A stretch of DNA of 64,000 bases. Origin: Flavobacteriales bacterium (GTDB lineage: Bacteria > Bacteroidota > Bacteroidia > Flavobacteriales_D > Sanyastnellaceae). Under the pieces are notes generated by a model. It searched no databases, was not told the DNA's origin, and worked only from the letters and a program-made list of their open reading frames with translations. The stretch covers positions 62,001 through 126,000 of the forward strand of contig JADKIZ010000014.1 of the NCBI GenBank assembly GCA_016722445.1, read 5' to 3'. Positions within the stretch are counted from its first letter, which is position 1. Each line of letters opens with the position of its first letter. The translations under genes were made by a program, and so were the position numbers. This document shows, one piece after another, positions 1 through 9,345 of the stretch.

Positions 1-1347
1 TCCTATACCGTGAGGGCATTGGGCTGTCAGGCGGGTATCGTTGTTACAGCTTCACACAATCCGAAAGAATACAATGGGTATAAGGTTTATTGGAATGATG
101 GAGCACAAGTTTTACCCCCGCACGACAAGGGAATTATAACTGAAGTTCGGAGTGTGGATGGAATTGATTCGGTGAAATTTGATGGAAATTCGAATTTGAT
201 CAAATCGGTTCCTTCTTCAGTGGAAGAAAATTATTTTTCTGAAATCAAAAGAACGGTGTTTGCCCTGGATGAAATCAAAAACGCTTCAACACTGAAAATT
301 GTTTATACCAGTATTCATGGCGCAGGTATTACCATGGTGCCACGGGCTTTGAACGAATTGGGATTTCAGAACATCAGCATCGTTGAAGAACAGGCTGTTC
401 CCGACGGTAATTTCAGTACGGTGGAGTCACCTAATCCCGAGGAAAGAGAAGCGCTATCTCTTGCTTTGAAACAAGCCGAATCCATACAAGCGGACATGGT
501 TCTTGGTACAGATCCGGATACCGATCGTGTTGGAATAGCCGTGCGCAATGATGATGGAAAATTGGTGTTATTAAATGGCAATCAATCTGCGTGTTTGTTG
601 GTGTACTATGAATTGATGCAATGGAAACAGCGCAATCTTTTCAAAGGCAATGAATACATTGCAAAGACAATTGTCACAACGGATTTGTTGGAAGAAATCG
701 CCGGTTCTTTTGGCGTGAAGTGGTACGACACACTCACTGGATTCAAATATATCGCAGGTGTTATCAGAGAACTTGAAGGTAAAGAAAGGTTCATCGCTGG
801 AGGTGAAGAAAGTTATGGTTATTCAGTGGGTGAATTTGTTCGCGATAAGGATGCTGTACTTTCTTCAGTTGTGTTGTGTGAGGTTGCTGCGTGGTGTCAC
901 GCCAATGGCAAAACCATGTGGAAATTGCTGATGGAAATCTACCAGCAATTTGGACTGTATCACGAAGCGTTGTTGTCGCTAACCATTAAGGGACTTGATG
1001 GTATTGAAAAAATAAATTCCATGATGTCTCACCTTCGTTCAACACCTCCTGCTTCATTGGGTGGCTCGGAGGTGGTTGAAATCAGAGACATACAAAAAGG
1101 ACTTTCTGTGAATGTTCGCAGTGGTGCTACTACTAAGTTGATGTTGCCATCATCCAATGTACTTCAATTTATTCTCGCTGATGGCAGCAAAGTCTCTGCT
1201 CGTCCAAGCGGAACCGAGCCTAAAATCAAGTTTTATTTTTCAATGAAAGAACCCCTGCGTTCTGGCGGTGACTATACCGCGCAGGTGGAAAAAATTGAAT
1301 CCCGGATTTTGCTTATACAAAAGGAACTGGGATTAAAAAACGCATGA
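1..1347 (+). CDS. phosphoglucomutase/phosphomannomutase family protein (5' truncated by window)
   Basis: Alpha-D-phosphohexomutase, which interconverts hexose 1- and 6-phosphates in the cytoplasm to feed sugar-nucleotide synthesis. The frame is open from base 1, so the N-terminus lies outside the window. Visible motifs, in order: the phosphoserine loop TASHNP, the metal-binding DPDTDR, the sugar-binding GEESYG and the phosphate-binding RPSGTEPK near the C-terminus. About 449 residues are present; the family is usually 560-580, so roughly 110-130 residues are missing upstream. Its stop overlaps the next start as ATGA, which suggests co-transcription. Whether glucose or mannose phosphate is preferred cannot be read from the sequence. 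Confidence 0.95.
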   Translation, partial: SYTVRALGCQAGIVVTASHNPKEYNGYKVYWNDGAQVLPPHDKGIITEVRSVDGIDSVKFDGNSNLIKSVPSSVEENYFSEIKRTVFALDEIKNASTLKIVYTSIHGAGITMVPRALNELGFQNISIVEEQAVPDGNFSTVESPNPEEREALSLALKQAESIQADMVLGTDPDTDRVGIAVRNDDGKLVLLNGNQSACLLVYYELMQWKQRNLFKGNEYIAKTIVTTDLLEEIAGSFGVKWYDTLTGFKYIAGVIRELEGKERFIAGGEESYGYSVGEFVRDKDAVLSSVVLCEVAAWCHANGKTMWKLLMEIYQQFGLYHEALLSLTIKGLDGIEKINSMMSHLRSTPPASLGGSEVVEIRDIQKGLSVNVRSGATTKLMLPSSNVLQFILADGSKVSARPSGTEPKIKFYFSMKEPLRSGGDYTAQVEKIESRILLIQKELGLKNA

Positions 1348-2533
1348 ACATACTAAATTGGGAATACGACAAAAAGCTTATGCTATTGATTGGCTTTCTG
1401 TTTGTCATCAGGTTGTTTCACATCACGAATCCACCCATTGAAGTTGCTCATAATTGGCGGCAAACAACGTCGTTGATGGTCGCCAGGAATTATTATCAAT
1501 TGGATCATAACATCCTCTATCCAACCATCGACGAGTGCGGGAATAAGCGAGGTGTCATTGGAATGGAATTTCCATTGATTCCATATGGCGCTTATATCAT
1601 GTCGGTTCCATTGGGCTATGATCATTGGTATGGTAGATTGATCAGCTTGATGATTGTGAGTTTCGGAATTTGGTTTTTTTTTGGTTTGGGTGCTTTGGTA
1701 AAGATTCCTTTCGGATTGTATCTGGTGTTGTTGGCCATTCCTTTTTTCGATGGTAAACTGCCATATTTACGCAAAGGCATTTTTGTGGTCCTTTCATTAT
1801 TCATTCTGTCTGCTGTTTACTGGTGGTATTTCGTTTGGAATTTTCATCTGATGGAAACTTTTGGACAGTGGTATAATGCTGGACGATCCATTGGTGAAGG
1901 CTTCTATGAACTGAAGGAGCATTGGAAAGGGGTCTTGGAAAAGTTCTATTTCAGCGCTTTTCACAGCTATCTCTTCTGTGCATATGCTGTGGTCGGACTA
2001 ATCATCGCCTTCATTAAAAAACGAAAATTGGTCATATGGACTATGCTCCTTTTGGCCCCATTGATGGGCGTGTATATGTTGAAGTCAGGTTTTCTTTTGC
2101 CCACCACGGCTATTATGCGTTGCCGATCATGCCTTTGTTGGCTTTGTTGGTTGGCGTTTTTCTCATTTCTTTCGACAAGCGCTGGGCGATTGCTTTGGTC
2201 ATGCTGGCGATCATAGAAAGTGTAGCCAATCAACAGCACGATTTTTTCATCAAGGATCGCGAGTATGTAAAACTTCAACTGACCGATATAGCAAATCAGG
2301 TTTCAAATTCACAAGACCTTTTTGCATTGGCAAGCAATGAAAATCCAAACGAATTTTATTTCCTCAATCGAAAGGGATGGATCGTGCCTAATGATCACGT
2401 TGTTCCATCGGAACTGGAAAAATTGAAATCTATGGGATGTCGGTTTTTGGTGATCAGAAAAGAGCGACTCTTGGAAACACCACTGCTAGAGAAGGTTTTT
2501 GAAAACCAAGATTACCTTGTTTTCAAAATGTGA
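1344..2533 (+). pseudogene. GT-C/GT39-like polytopic membrane protein, frameshifted and probably internally deleted
   Basis: Hydrophobic multi-span protein; the N-terminal HNWRQTTSLMVARNYY stretch resembles the first extracytoplasmic loop of GT-C (GT39-type) glycosyltransferases, so transfer of a lipid-linked sugar at the inner membrane is a guess. The reading frame opens at 1344, overlapping the mutase stop by four bases. It loses sense near 2090-2098, where the sequence has two T4 runs; one extra T restores a continuous reading through KSGF...AHHGYYALP to the stop at 2533. The region near residues 110-125 joins an early membrane helix directly to a GALVKIP segment, and the helices expected between them in such proteins are absent, suggesting an internal deletion. 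Function is uncertain. Confidence 0.6.
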
Positions 2534-2573
2534 AAATCTTCATGTAAGCGTGGTTTAGCGTAACTTAGCAGCA

Positions 2574-2963
2574 GTGAAACGTTGGTTCTACACACCCCTG
2601 ATTTTTCTGTATGTCCTGTTTAGCCTCGGAATACAGGTACATCTGCATTATTGTTGTGGTAACCTAAAAGACGTTACGTTTTTTTCACCAGTTCAAAGTT
2701 GTTGTGACCATGAACAAAGTGAAAATAACGTTATTGACCACGCCTGCTGTCAATTCGATCAATTCGCACTAAAATTTGAAAGCGACCATTTTTCGAGTTC
2801 TTTTTCTTCTTTGGATTTGTCGGAAGTTAAAAGCTTGGGTTTTGATTGGAAACTGGAATGGCGTTCTTCTGAAGAGAATGATATTCCTGTCTTTTATCAG
2901 GAAGATACGGGTCCCTCATTGCCCCGATATATCTGTCATCATGCCCTGATTTATTACGCATGA
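2574..2963 (+). CDS. HYC_CC_PP family protein (metal-associated, secreted)
   Basis: Small exported protein of 129 residues starting at a GTG. A hydrophobic N-terminal segment (residues 5-20) ends at an HYCCG motif, followed by a CC pair near residue 43 and another near 58. This HYC...CC pattern defines the Bacteroidota HYC_CC_PP family, typically encoded beside an HMA-domain protein and a TonB-dependent receptor, as here. The many cysteines and histidines suggest binding of copper or a similar soft metal in the periplasm. The biochemical role of the family is not established; the metal link is inference from residues and neighbours. Confidence 0.75.
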   Translation: MKRWFYTPLIFLYVLFSLGIQVHLHYCCGNLKDVTFFSPVQSCCDHEQSENNVIDHACCQFDQFALKFESDHFSSSFSSLDLSEVKSLGFDWKLEWRSSEENDIPVFYQEDTGPSLPRYICHHALIYYA

Positions 2964-3031
2964 TCGTCTTCTGTTTTGTGATGGCTTATTGGCCTTGATG
3001 AAAGCTTTTTTTACTCAATCAAAACAAAAAC

Positions 3032-3385
3032 ATGAAGAAAATTATTTCCATACTCGCAATTTCATTTGTTTTATGCTCAACCCTGAGTTCATTTGGGCAA
3101 AAACCACCGAAAACTGTAACAACCAAGTTTTGGGTTGCCGGCATTTGTGGCCTTTGCGAAGAAACCATTGAAAAGGTAATGGACACGAGAGGTGTCGTTG
3201 CAGCAGACTATGATTTAGCAGACAACCAACTCTCGATTACTTACAAACCGGCAAAAATTTCTGAGGAACGTATTCATCAGATATTGAATGAAGCTGGATA
3301 CGATACGGAAAAGTCTGCTTGTACAAATGAGCAGTATCAACGTGTTCACGAATGTTGCAAGTACCGGGAAATGGATAAGCATTGA
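3032..3385 (+). CDS. periplasmic heavy-metal-associated (HMA) domain protein
   Basis: Protein of 117 residues with a signal peptide (to about residue 22) and one HMA fold. The metal-binding loop is GICGLC (cysteines near residues 39 and 42), matching CxxC of copper chaperones, followed by the usual I-E helix and a second betaalphabeta half ending near residue 92. A C-terminal HECCKYR tail adds two cysteines, a feature of the Bacteroidota periplasmic variants. It follows the HYC_CC_PP gene and is one base upstream of the TonB receptor, so it probably hands metal to or from that receptor. Metal identity (Cu most likely) is inferred. Confidence 0.88.
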   Translation: MKKIISILAISFVLCSTLSSFGQKPPKTVTTKFWVAGICGLCEETIEKVMDTRGVVAADYDLADNQLSITYKPAKISEERIHQILNEAGYDTEKSACTNEQYQRVHECCKYREMDKH

Positions 3386-3386
3386 C

Positions 3387-5702
3387 ATGATGCTAAGAAG
3401 TTTTATTTCATCTGTGATCATCATGATGATCCCGATGACAATCGGTGCTCAAGGAATTCGTGGGCATGTGTATGGTGAAGAAGCCAACGGCAACCGAATT
3501 CCTCTGCCCGGTGCGGCGATTTTTTGGGAAGGTACCCGTAGTGGTACATTGAGCGATGATCAAGGACAATATTCTATTGGTCATCCGCCCGGCGCAACCC
3601 GCCTGATTGCTCAATTCATTGGGTATGGAAGCGATACGGTTGATTTTTCCGGTCAGACGGAGATCGACTTTTTTCTCGTGGTGAAGTCGACATTGCAAAC
3701 GGTGCAGGTAACTGAATCGGTCAACTCCGCAACGATGACCATGCTAAATCCTCAGAATTTTCAAATTCTGAATGAGAAGGAACTATGTAAAGCGGCATGT
3801 TGTAATCTGAATGAAAGTTTTGAAACAAACGCATCCATAGATGCAACTTACGCGGATGCCATTACTGGAACAAGGCAAATTCGAATGCTTGGTCTCGAAG
3901 GAAGGTATACACAGATGATGTTCGATAATGTGCCTGCTGTGCGAGGTTTGGCCAGCACTTATGGACTCACATATGTTCCTGGCCCATGGATCAAGAACAT
4001 TTACATTTCTAAAGGAGCAGGATCTGTTATTGCTGGTTTCGAAAGCATCAGCGGACAGATCAATGTGGCAATGAAAAGTCCAGCCGATGCGGAGCAATTT
4101 CATCTGAATGCCTATGCTGGAAGTTCTGGTCGTTTGGAATTGAATTTGGTTTTTAATCCGAAACATCGTGACACTTCAGATCATTTTCATCGTATTTCTC
4201 TGCATCCGGTCTTTCTGACTCATGGTGCGTTATCACAGTTTCGATCGGATATGAATCAGGATGGTTTTTTGGATAATCCATTATTCTCAAACCTGCTCTT
4301 GCGCAATGAATGGCATTTGAACTCCTCTCGAGGTTTGTCAGGACAATATGTTTTGAGCATGTCTCATCTTCAACATCAAAGTGGGCAATTGAATTTTGAT
4401 CCTCTTGATGAAGTTCGGTCTCTGCTTTGGGGCGCAGAAATGAATACAAAAAGATATGAGTTTACGGGTAAAACCGGTTATGTATTCAATCAGAAACCAT
4501 GGAAGAGTTTTGGTTCGCAGGTGAGCTTTTCCTGGCACGATCAGTTTGGACGATTTGGATACCGAAACTATTATGGACAGCAATTAAGTGGTAGAGTAAA
4601 TTTATTGTTTGCTACACGTATTCATTCTGATGCGCATAAAATTACTTCTGGAATTAGTGCCAATTATGATGATTATTCAGAGGGTGTTGTGTTTCGGGAA
4701 TTCCCACCGATACCTCTTTCATCTCTTCAATTGAATAGAACCGAACAAGTGGCCGGTGTATTTTCAGAGTACACTTTTTCGCATCAGGAAAACATGACTT
4801 TGGTATTGGGAATGCGAGGTGATTACCATAATAACTACGGTCTTTTTTTTACTCCCAGACTACATTTTCGCTATTCAATAAATCCGCGAAGCACCATCAA
4901 ACTGTTGTTGGGTAAGGGTTATAGAACGGCCAACATCTTAATGGATAATGTGGGTGTTTTGGCTGGAAATCGAAATATTGTCATAGAAGAAAATGACTCA
5001 ACGGGCTTTATGGGATTGAATTTGGAAGAAGCGTGGAATGGTGGTGTTGTATGGGGACAAAAGTTCAAGATGAACCATCGAGATGCCTCACTGACCATTG
5101 ATGCGTATCACACGAAATTTGAGAATCAAGTGGTGCTCGATTTGGAAACTCCGACAGTAGCAAGATTCTACAATTTAACCGGCAAGAGTTTTAGTACAAG
5201 TGTTCAAGCTGAGTTTCAATGGACACCCATCAAGCGATTGGATTTGCGTTTAGCTTACCGATGGCTCGATGCGAAGACAAATTACGACTCCACTTTGCTT
5301 GAGCGACCATTGCTAAACAAGCATCGGGCATTTGTCAACGTGGCTTATGCCACTCGGGAAAAACTGAACGGAGCACATTGGAGATTTGATTTGACCGCAC
5401 AATGGATCAGTAGAAAGCGTATTCCATTTACCTTAAGCGAACACGATATGCATGACTTACACAACCAGCAACAAGAGTCTACATACAGTCAGGATTATTT
5501 TTTGCTAAACGCACAAGTGTCATATGCATTCATGAAGGATGTTGAACTTTATGTTGGTGGTGAGAACCTGACGAATTTTATGATTCATGATGCAATCGTT
5601 TCATCAGATAATCCAAGTTCGGCGAATTTTGATGGCTCTCTCGTTTGGGGACCTGTTTTCGGACGAATGGGTTATATCGGATTTCGTTGGATGATCAGGT
5701 AA
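3387..5702 (+). CDS. TonB-dependent receptor, probable copper/heavy-metal type
   Basis: Outer-membrane active transporter of about 771 residues. I chose the ATG at 3387, one base after the HMA stop, because it is followed by a hydrophobic signal sequence ending GAQG; the longer frame upstream overlaps the HMA gene. Domains: carboxypeptidase-regulatory-like beta-sandwich (residues 25-110), plug (about 115-235, with the ELCKAACCN cysteine segment typical of the metal-linked subfamily), then a 22-strand-type barrel ending in MGYIGFRWMIR, an aromatic barrel terminus. Third gene of the HYC_CC_PP-HMA-receptor module. It ends 12 bases before the convergent alkyltransferase gene. Confidence 0.92.
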   Translation: MMLRSFISSVIIMMIPMTIGAQGIRGHVYGEEANGNRIPLPGAAIFWEGTRSGTLSDDQGQYSIGHPPGATRLIAQFIGYGSDTVDFSGQTEIDFFLVVKSTLQTVQVTESVNSATMTMLNPQNFQILNEKELCKAACCNLNESFETNASIDATYADAITGTRQIRMLGLEGRYTQMMFDNVPAVRGLASTYGLTYVPGPWIKNIYISKGAGSVIAGFESISGQINVAMKSPADAEQFHLNAYAGSSGRLELNLVFNPKHRDTSDHFHRISLHPVFLTHGALSQFRSDMNQDGFLDNPLFSNLLLRNEWHLNSSRGLSGQYVLSMSHLQHQSGQLNFDPLDEVRSLLWGAEMNTKRYEFTGKTGYVFNQKPWKSFGSQVSFSWHDQFGRFGYRNYYGQQLSGRVNLLFATRIHSDAHKITSGISANYDDYSEGVVFREFPPIPLSSLQLNRTEQVAGVFSEYTFSHQENMTLVLGMRGDYHNNYGLFFTPRLHFRYSINPRSTIKLLLGKGYRTANILMDNVGVLAGNRNIVIEENDSTGFMGLNLEEAWNGGVVWGQKFKMNHRDASLTIDAYHTKFENQVVLDLETPTVARFYNLTGKSFSTSVQAEFQWTPIKRLDLRLAYRWLDAKTNYDSTLLERPLLNKHRAFVNVAYATREKLNGAHWRFDLTAQWISRKRIPFTLSEHDMHDLHNQQQESTYSQDYFLLNAQVSYAFMKDVELYVGGENLTNFMIHDAIVSSDNPSSANFDGSLVWGPVFGRMGYIGFRWMIR

Positions 5703-5714
5703 TAGAAATATCGA

Positions 5715-6191
5715 TCAAAGTAATTTGGGTTGTATTTCGCGCATTTCAAAATCAAGCAGCCATTTTTTACGCCATAACCCACCGGAGTATCCTGTGAGTG
5801 TGCCATCCTTGCCAATTACACGATGACATGGAATAACAATGGGAAGAGGATTTCGCCCATTTGCTGTTGCGGCCGCTCGAATGACTTTTATATCGCCAAG
5901 TTTGCGCGCTATATCTTCATATGATACTGTTTTTCCAAAAGGAATTTGTTGCAATTGTTCCCAAACATTCATCTGGAAATGTGTTCCTTCTGGATGAAGT
6001 GGCAAACGGAACTCTTTACGCTCCCCTGCAAAATATTCATCGAGTTGTTGAACGGCCAATTGAAGTTGTTCTTCATCAATGGAATCTGTGCCTGCGTTTT
6101 GAACGAATTCTATTTTCATCAAAGCGCTTTTTTTTCCCATGATTCTGAGAAGACCTATAGGTGATGAAAAGTAAGTTACGGAGTAGTTCAT
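5715..6191 (-). CDS. ogt: methylated-DNA--[protein]-cysteine S-methyltransferase
   Basis: Suicide repair protein that moves the alkyl group of O6-alkylguanine onto its own cysteine. The active-site PCHRVIG is present near residue 120, followed by LTGYSGGLWRK; the helix-turn-helix region (FGKTVSYEDIARKLG) precedes it. At 158 residues it is a normal Ogt-type protein without an Ada N-terminal domain. Its ATG overlaps the stop of the upstream unknown gene by four bases (ATGA), so it is the last gene of a three-gene minus-strand operon headed by a spore-photoproduct-lyase-like radical SAM protein. Confidence 0.95.
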   Translation of the reverse strand: MNYSVTYFSSPIGLLRIMGKKSALMKIEFVQNAGTDSIDEEQLQLAVQQLDEYFAGERKEFRLPLHPEGTHFQMNVWEQLQQIPFGKTVSYEDIARKLGDIKVIRAAATANGRNPLPIVIPCHRVIGKDGTLTGYSGGLWRKKWLLDFEMREIQPKLL

Positions 6192-7135
6192 TGGATAGAC
6201 CGTAAAATGTCTCTTGAAATTTTCATGAGTATCAAATCAGAATAGACGAACTCATCGATGGTCATTTCGGCCTGTGCCGGAATGTTAGCGACAAGTGATG
6301 CATTGGCTTTTGAAATTTCACCACCAATGGATTTCAGTGCTTCGTGATGTTGGGCTGTGTCTTTCCATTCGCCGAGTTGTTGAATGAGCCAACTCATCGC
6401 GTAAAAATGTTGTGATTGAATACTGATCGTGTGCTGTCCCTTAGAAGGTGCCGCCATGATGTTGTATGGTGATGCTACGATTTCTTTGGTTTGATATTTC
6501 TGAAGACTGGGTGTAATGGTTTTTACTTTATGAAGTTGTACCATTCCTTCGGATGCAATGGAGTAAATTCCGATCCATCGAAGCCTTCTTCTGAATTCAT
6601 GTAGACCAGCTTCAATGTTGTATGGGTTGAGTTCGCCAGCTTCATATTTCTGATGGAGTTTCGAAAGTTCATTGATCATTTCATGACCGAACGCGGCGCG
6701 GTCTTCATGCGACTCGAGCCATGTGCATTGAGCGATGCCAGCTCTGAATGCAGCCATTTTTTCGCCAGACAGCCAATGTTCGTTTTTCAGTTTTTGGTTG
6801 AGTTCTTCCAAAAGCGCATTGTATTGTTCGCCGAATGCTTTTGCGCTTTTGGCTTTCAGTTTACGGTCTTTGCTCAACTCATTGTGAACCGATTCATAGA
6901 AATCCATTTTACCCAAAAGGTCTTCAAGCGTTTTCCATTCCTTATACCATGTATCGAAGAATTTTTTATCATGGATATTCCGATAAATGCGGGTGAGTCC
7001 TTCAAGCCGAAACAACACATCTCGACCTTTGTTTTGATAGAAAAAAAGTCCTTTGTCACGCTTTGTAGCGGATGACTTCAGAATGTTTTCAAGATTCGTA
7101 ATTGGTTGTGTAATTCTACTTATTGCGTAGTTCAT
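6188..7135 (-). CDS. unknown protein between two DNA-repair-like genes
   Basis: A 315-residue soluble, mostly helical protein with no signal peptide. I do not recognise its family. A stretch near residue 180 (GLHEFRRRLRWIGIY) looks a little like the histidine/arginine helix of CHAD domains, but the rest does not make that convincing. The ATG at 7135 lies five bases after the radical SAM stop; a TTG at 7144 would instead overlap that stop as TTGA. Its own stop overlaps the ogt start. The tight coupling on both sides says it works with, or is made in proportion to, these two genes. No catalytic motif could be identified. Confidence 0.7.
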   Translation of the reverse strand: MNYAISRITQPITNLENILKSSATKRDKGLFFYQNKGRDVLFRLEGLTRIYRNIHDKKFFDTWYKEWKTLEDLLGKMDFYESVHNELSKDRKLKAKSAKAFGEQYNALLEELNQKLKNEHWLSGEKMAAFRAGIAQCTWLESHEDRAAFGHEMINELSKLHQKYEAGELNPYNIEAGLHEFRRRLRWIGIYSIASEGMVQLHKVKTITPSLQKYQTKEIVASPYNIMAAPSKGQHTISIQSQHFYAMSWLIQQLGEWKDTAQHHEALKSIGGEISKANASLVANIPAQAEMTIDEFVYSDLILMKISRDILRSIQ

Positions 7136-7140
7136 ATGGA

Positions 7141-8232
7141 TCAAAATAAGGTCAATTGTTTTTCTGTATTCGTGACGAAGTGGCTATAGTCCAACTCGAA
7201 ATTTTTTTCTTCCGGTAAAAACTTTTTGCGTGCCACGCGAAACATTGATGCGACATGATTGGCAAAATGCCCCTCACCACGCATTCTTGTTTTCCATCTG
7301 GATTCATTCAACGAACCGCCATGAGTTTCCTTGATGATGGCCAATACTTTTTCTGCGCGCTCAGGCATGGCCTTTTTAACCCAATCTTCAAATATCAGGG
7401 CGATTTGGCCATTCAATCTTGCCATGATGTATTGCACCGAAATTGCACCGCGCTGAGAAACCGCTTCAACCAGTGAAAAAATTTCATCACTATTGATACC
7501 AGGTATAATTGGCGCCATATTCACATTGACGGGTATGCCTGCTTTCGTTAGTTCTTCAACCGCGCGTAGGCGATTTGCGACGCTTGATGTTCGCGGTTCC
7601 ATGGTGCGCCTTATTTCTTCCTGAAGTGTTGTAATGGAAATGGTAACCCCGACCAAATTCAGCTTTGCCAGTTCTTTCAAAAGATCTAGATCACGAAGTA
7701 TGAGTGAGTTTTTTGTGATGAGACCAACAGGATGTTTGTGTTCGAGAAAAACCTGTAAGAGTTGTCGGGTAAGCTGAAGATCACGCTCGGCGGGCTGATA
7801 ACAATCGGTGTTTCCGGATAAGACGATCAATTGTGGCTCCCACTTGCCGCTTCTGAATAGTTGTCGAAGCATTTCATGTCCTTTCGGCTTGTAAAGAATT
7901 TTTTCCTCAAAATCCCGACCAGCACTGTATCCCCAATACTCATGGCTATTGCGGGCATAACAATAAACGCAACCATGTTCGCACCCGTTGTAAGGGTTGA
8001 TGCTGTAGTTAAAGGGAATATCAGGACTGTTATTTCTGGACAAAATGTTTTTAGGAAATACTTCTATGTATGTTGTGGCAGTTTTTTCGTCCATTTCTTC
8101 TGCCTGCCACCACATGATAGGATCATCGGTTTGGACGTATTTACTTTTCTGAAAGCTATTGTGCGTGTTGAGTTGTGCGCCGCGCCCCTTGAGCAACGAA
8201 TCTGTAACTATATGTGGCTTGACGTGCTTCAT
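7141..8232 (-). CDS. PA0069-family radical SAM protein (spore photoproduct lyase-like)
   Basis: Radical S-adenosylmethionine enzyme of 363 residues. The iron-sulfur motif appears as CEHGCVYCYAR (CxxxCxxC) near residue 85, preceded by NPYNGC, which is characteristic of the PA0069/SPL-like group. Other landmarks: VLSGNTDCYQPAE, LITKNSLILRD, and a C-terminal RMRGEGHFANHVA region. The substrate is unknown for this family; relationship to spore photoproduct lyase and position directly upstream of ogt in an overlapping operon suggest a nucleic-acid-related reaction, but this is inference. First gene of the operon; starts at an ATG. Confidence 0.88.
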   Translation of the reverse strand: MKHVKPHIVTDSLLKGRGAQLNTHNSFQKSKYVQTDDPIMWWQAEEMDEKTATTYIEVFPKNILSRNNSPDIPFNYSINPYNGCEHGCVYCYARNSHEYWGYSAGRDFEEKILYKPKGHEMLRQLFRSGKWEPQLIVLSGNTDCYQPAERDLQLTRQLLQVFLEHKHPVGLITKNSLILRDLDLLKELAKLNLVGVTISITTLQEEIRRTMEPRTSSVANRLRAVEELTKAGIPVNVNMAPIIPGINSDEIFSLVEAVSQRGAISVQYIMARLNGQIALIFEDWVKKAMPERAEKVLAIIKETHGGSLNESRWKTRMRGEGHFANHVASMFRVARKKFLPEEKNFELDYSHFVTNTEKQLTLF

Positions 8233-8361
8233 TTTGAAGTCATGAAATTACGGCTGTATCCTAGCGGAGAATGTGGCGAATTATTCACACTGGCTACCGT
8301 TAATAACGCTACTCACTTCGTTTTCTGGATTAAATTCGCCATCTGAATTTGAATATTGAAC

Positions 8362-9345
8362 ATGAAAAAACTCGTAGAAGCATTTCCAAATCACCTTCGT
8401 GAAGCGCTCAACATCGGAAGGGCCGCCAATCTGGTAAAACCAGACCGTAAAATCAGCAATATTGTGATCTCCGGTTTGGGCGGTAGTGGTATTGGCGGAA
8501 AAATCGTAAGCCAGCTTGTGGCCGACAAACTCAGCGTTCCGATTGTCTGCACGAATGATTATGTGTTGCCAGAATTTGTAAGCAACGAAACTTTGGTGAT
8601 CATCAGCAGCTATAGTGGCGATACTGAAGAAACAGTAGCGGCGTTGCACGAGGCTGTGGTCAAAGGTGCGGAAATTGCATGTGTTACTAGTGGAGGAAAA
8701 ATTGGTGCTTATGCCAAAGAAAATGGTTTGAATGTAATTTTCATTCCTGGAGGAAACCCACCACGTAGCATGTTTGGTTATAGTTCCGTGCAATTGTTTT
8801 TTGTTCTGAAAGCTTACGAGTTTATCGATAATTATTTCGAAAAAGAAATTGAAAACAGTATTCAGTTGATCGAATCCGAAATCTCTGGCATCCGCGCAGA
8901 GTCCAAAAAGATTGCTGAGCAAATCGTTACAAGAATTCCAATTCTTTATAGCGAAGCGTTGTATGAAGGTGTTGCCATTCGTTGGAGACAACAAGTGAAT
9001 GAAAACTCTAAGATGCTGTGTTGGCATCATGTGTTTCCGGAAATGAACCACAATGAATTGGTGGGTTGGACTGGTGGTGATAACCGCGTTGCTGTGGTTA
9101 TTCTTCGCAACAACGACGATCACAAACGTTCTCAAATCCGCATGGAGCTTTGTAAAAAACTCATGGGAGAAAAGTGTAACACGATCATCGAAGCTTGGTC
9201 TAAAGGCAGCACAAGGATTGAAAGATCCATGTATCTAATACACCTGGGGGATTGGCTCAGCATTGATTTGGCGGAATTGCGCAATGAAGATGCTGTCGCT
9301 ATTCCAGCCATCGTATTTCTGAAGAATGAATTATCCAAAGTCTGA
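8362..9345 (+). CDS. bifunctional phosphoglucose/phosphomannose isomerase (SIS domain)
   Basis: Sugar-phosphate isomerase of 327 residues related to the archaeal-type bifunctional PGI/PMI. The first SIS domain shows the phosphate-binding GLGGSGIGG (residues about 37-45) and ISSYSGDTEE; the second half contains WRQQVNENSKM and the EMNHNELVGW signature with the catalytic Glu/His of this family. The ATG at 8362 is preferred over an in-frame TTG two codons upstream. Together with the phosphohexomutase at the left edge it fits hexose-phosphate interconversion. Its 3' end overlaps lipB by 20 bases. Confidence 0.9.
   Translation: MKKLVEAFPNHLREALNIGRAANLVKPDRKISNIVISGLGGSGIGGKIVSQLVADKLSVPIVCTNDYVLPEFVSNETLVIISSYSGDTEETVAALHEAVVKGAEIACVTSGGKIGAYAKENGLNVIFIPGGNPPRSMFGYSSVQLFFVLKAYEFIDNYFEKEIENSIQLIESEISGIRAESKKIAEQIVTRIPILYSEALYEGVAIRWRQQVNENSKMLCWHHVFPEMNHNELVGWTGGDNRVAVVILRNNDDHKRSQIRMELCKKLMGEKCNTIIEAWSKGSTRIERSMYLIHLGDWLSIDLAELRNEDAVAIPAIVFLKNELSKV

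Noticed and set aside
8281..9135. 284-residue open frame antisense to the phosphoglucose/phosphomannose isomerase
   Set aside because: The plus-strand frame has clear SIS motifs; the antisense reading is Phe/Asn/His-rich noise.
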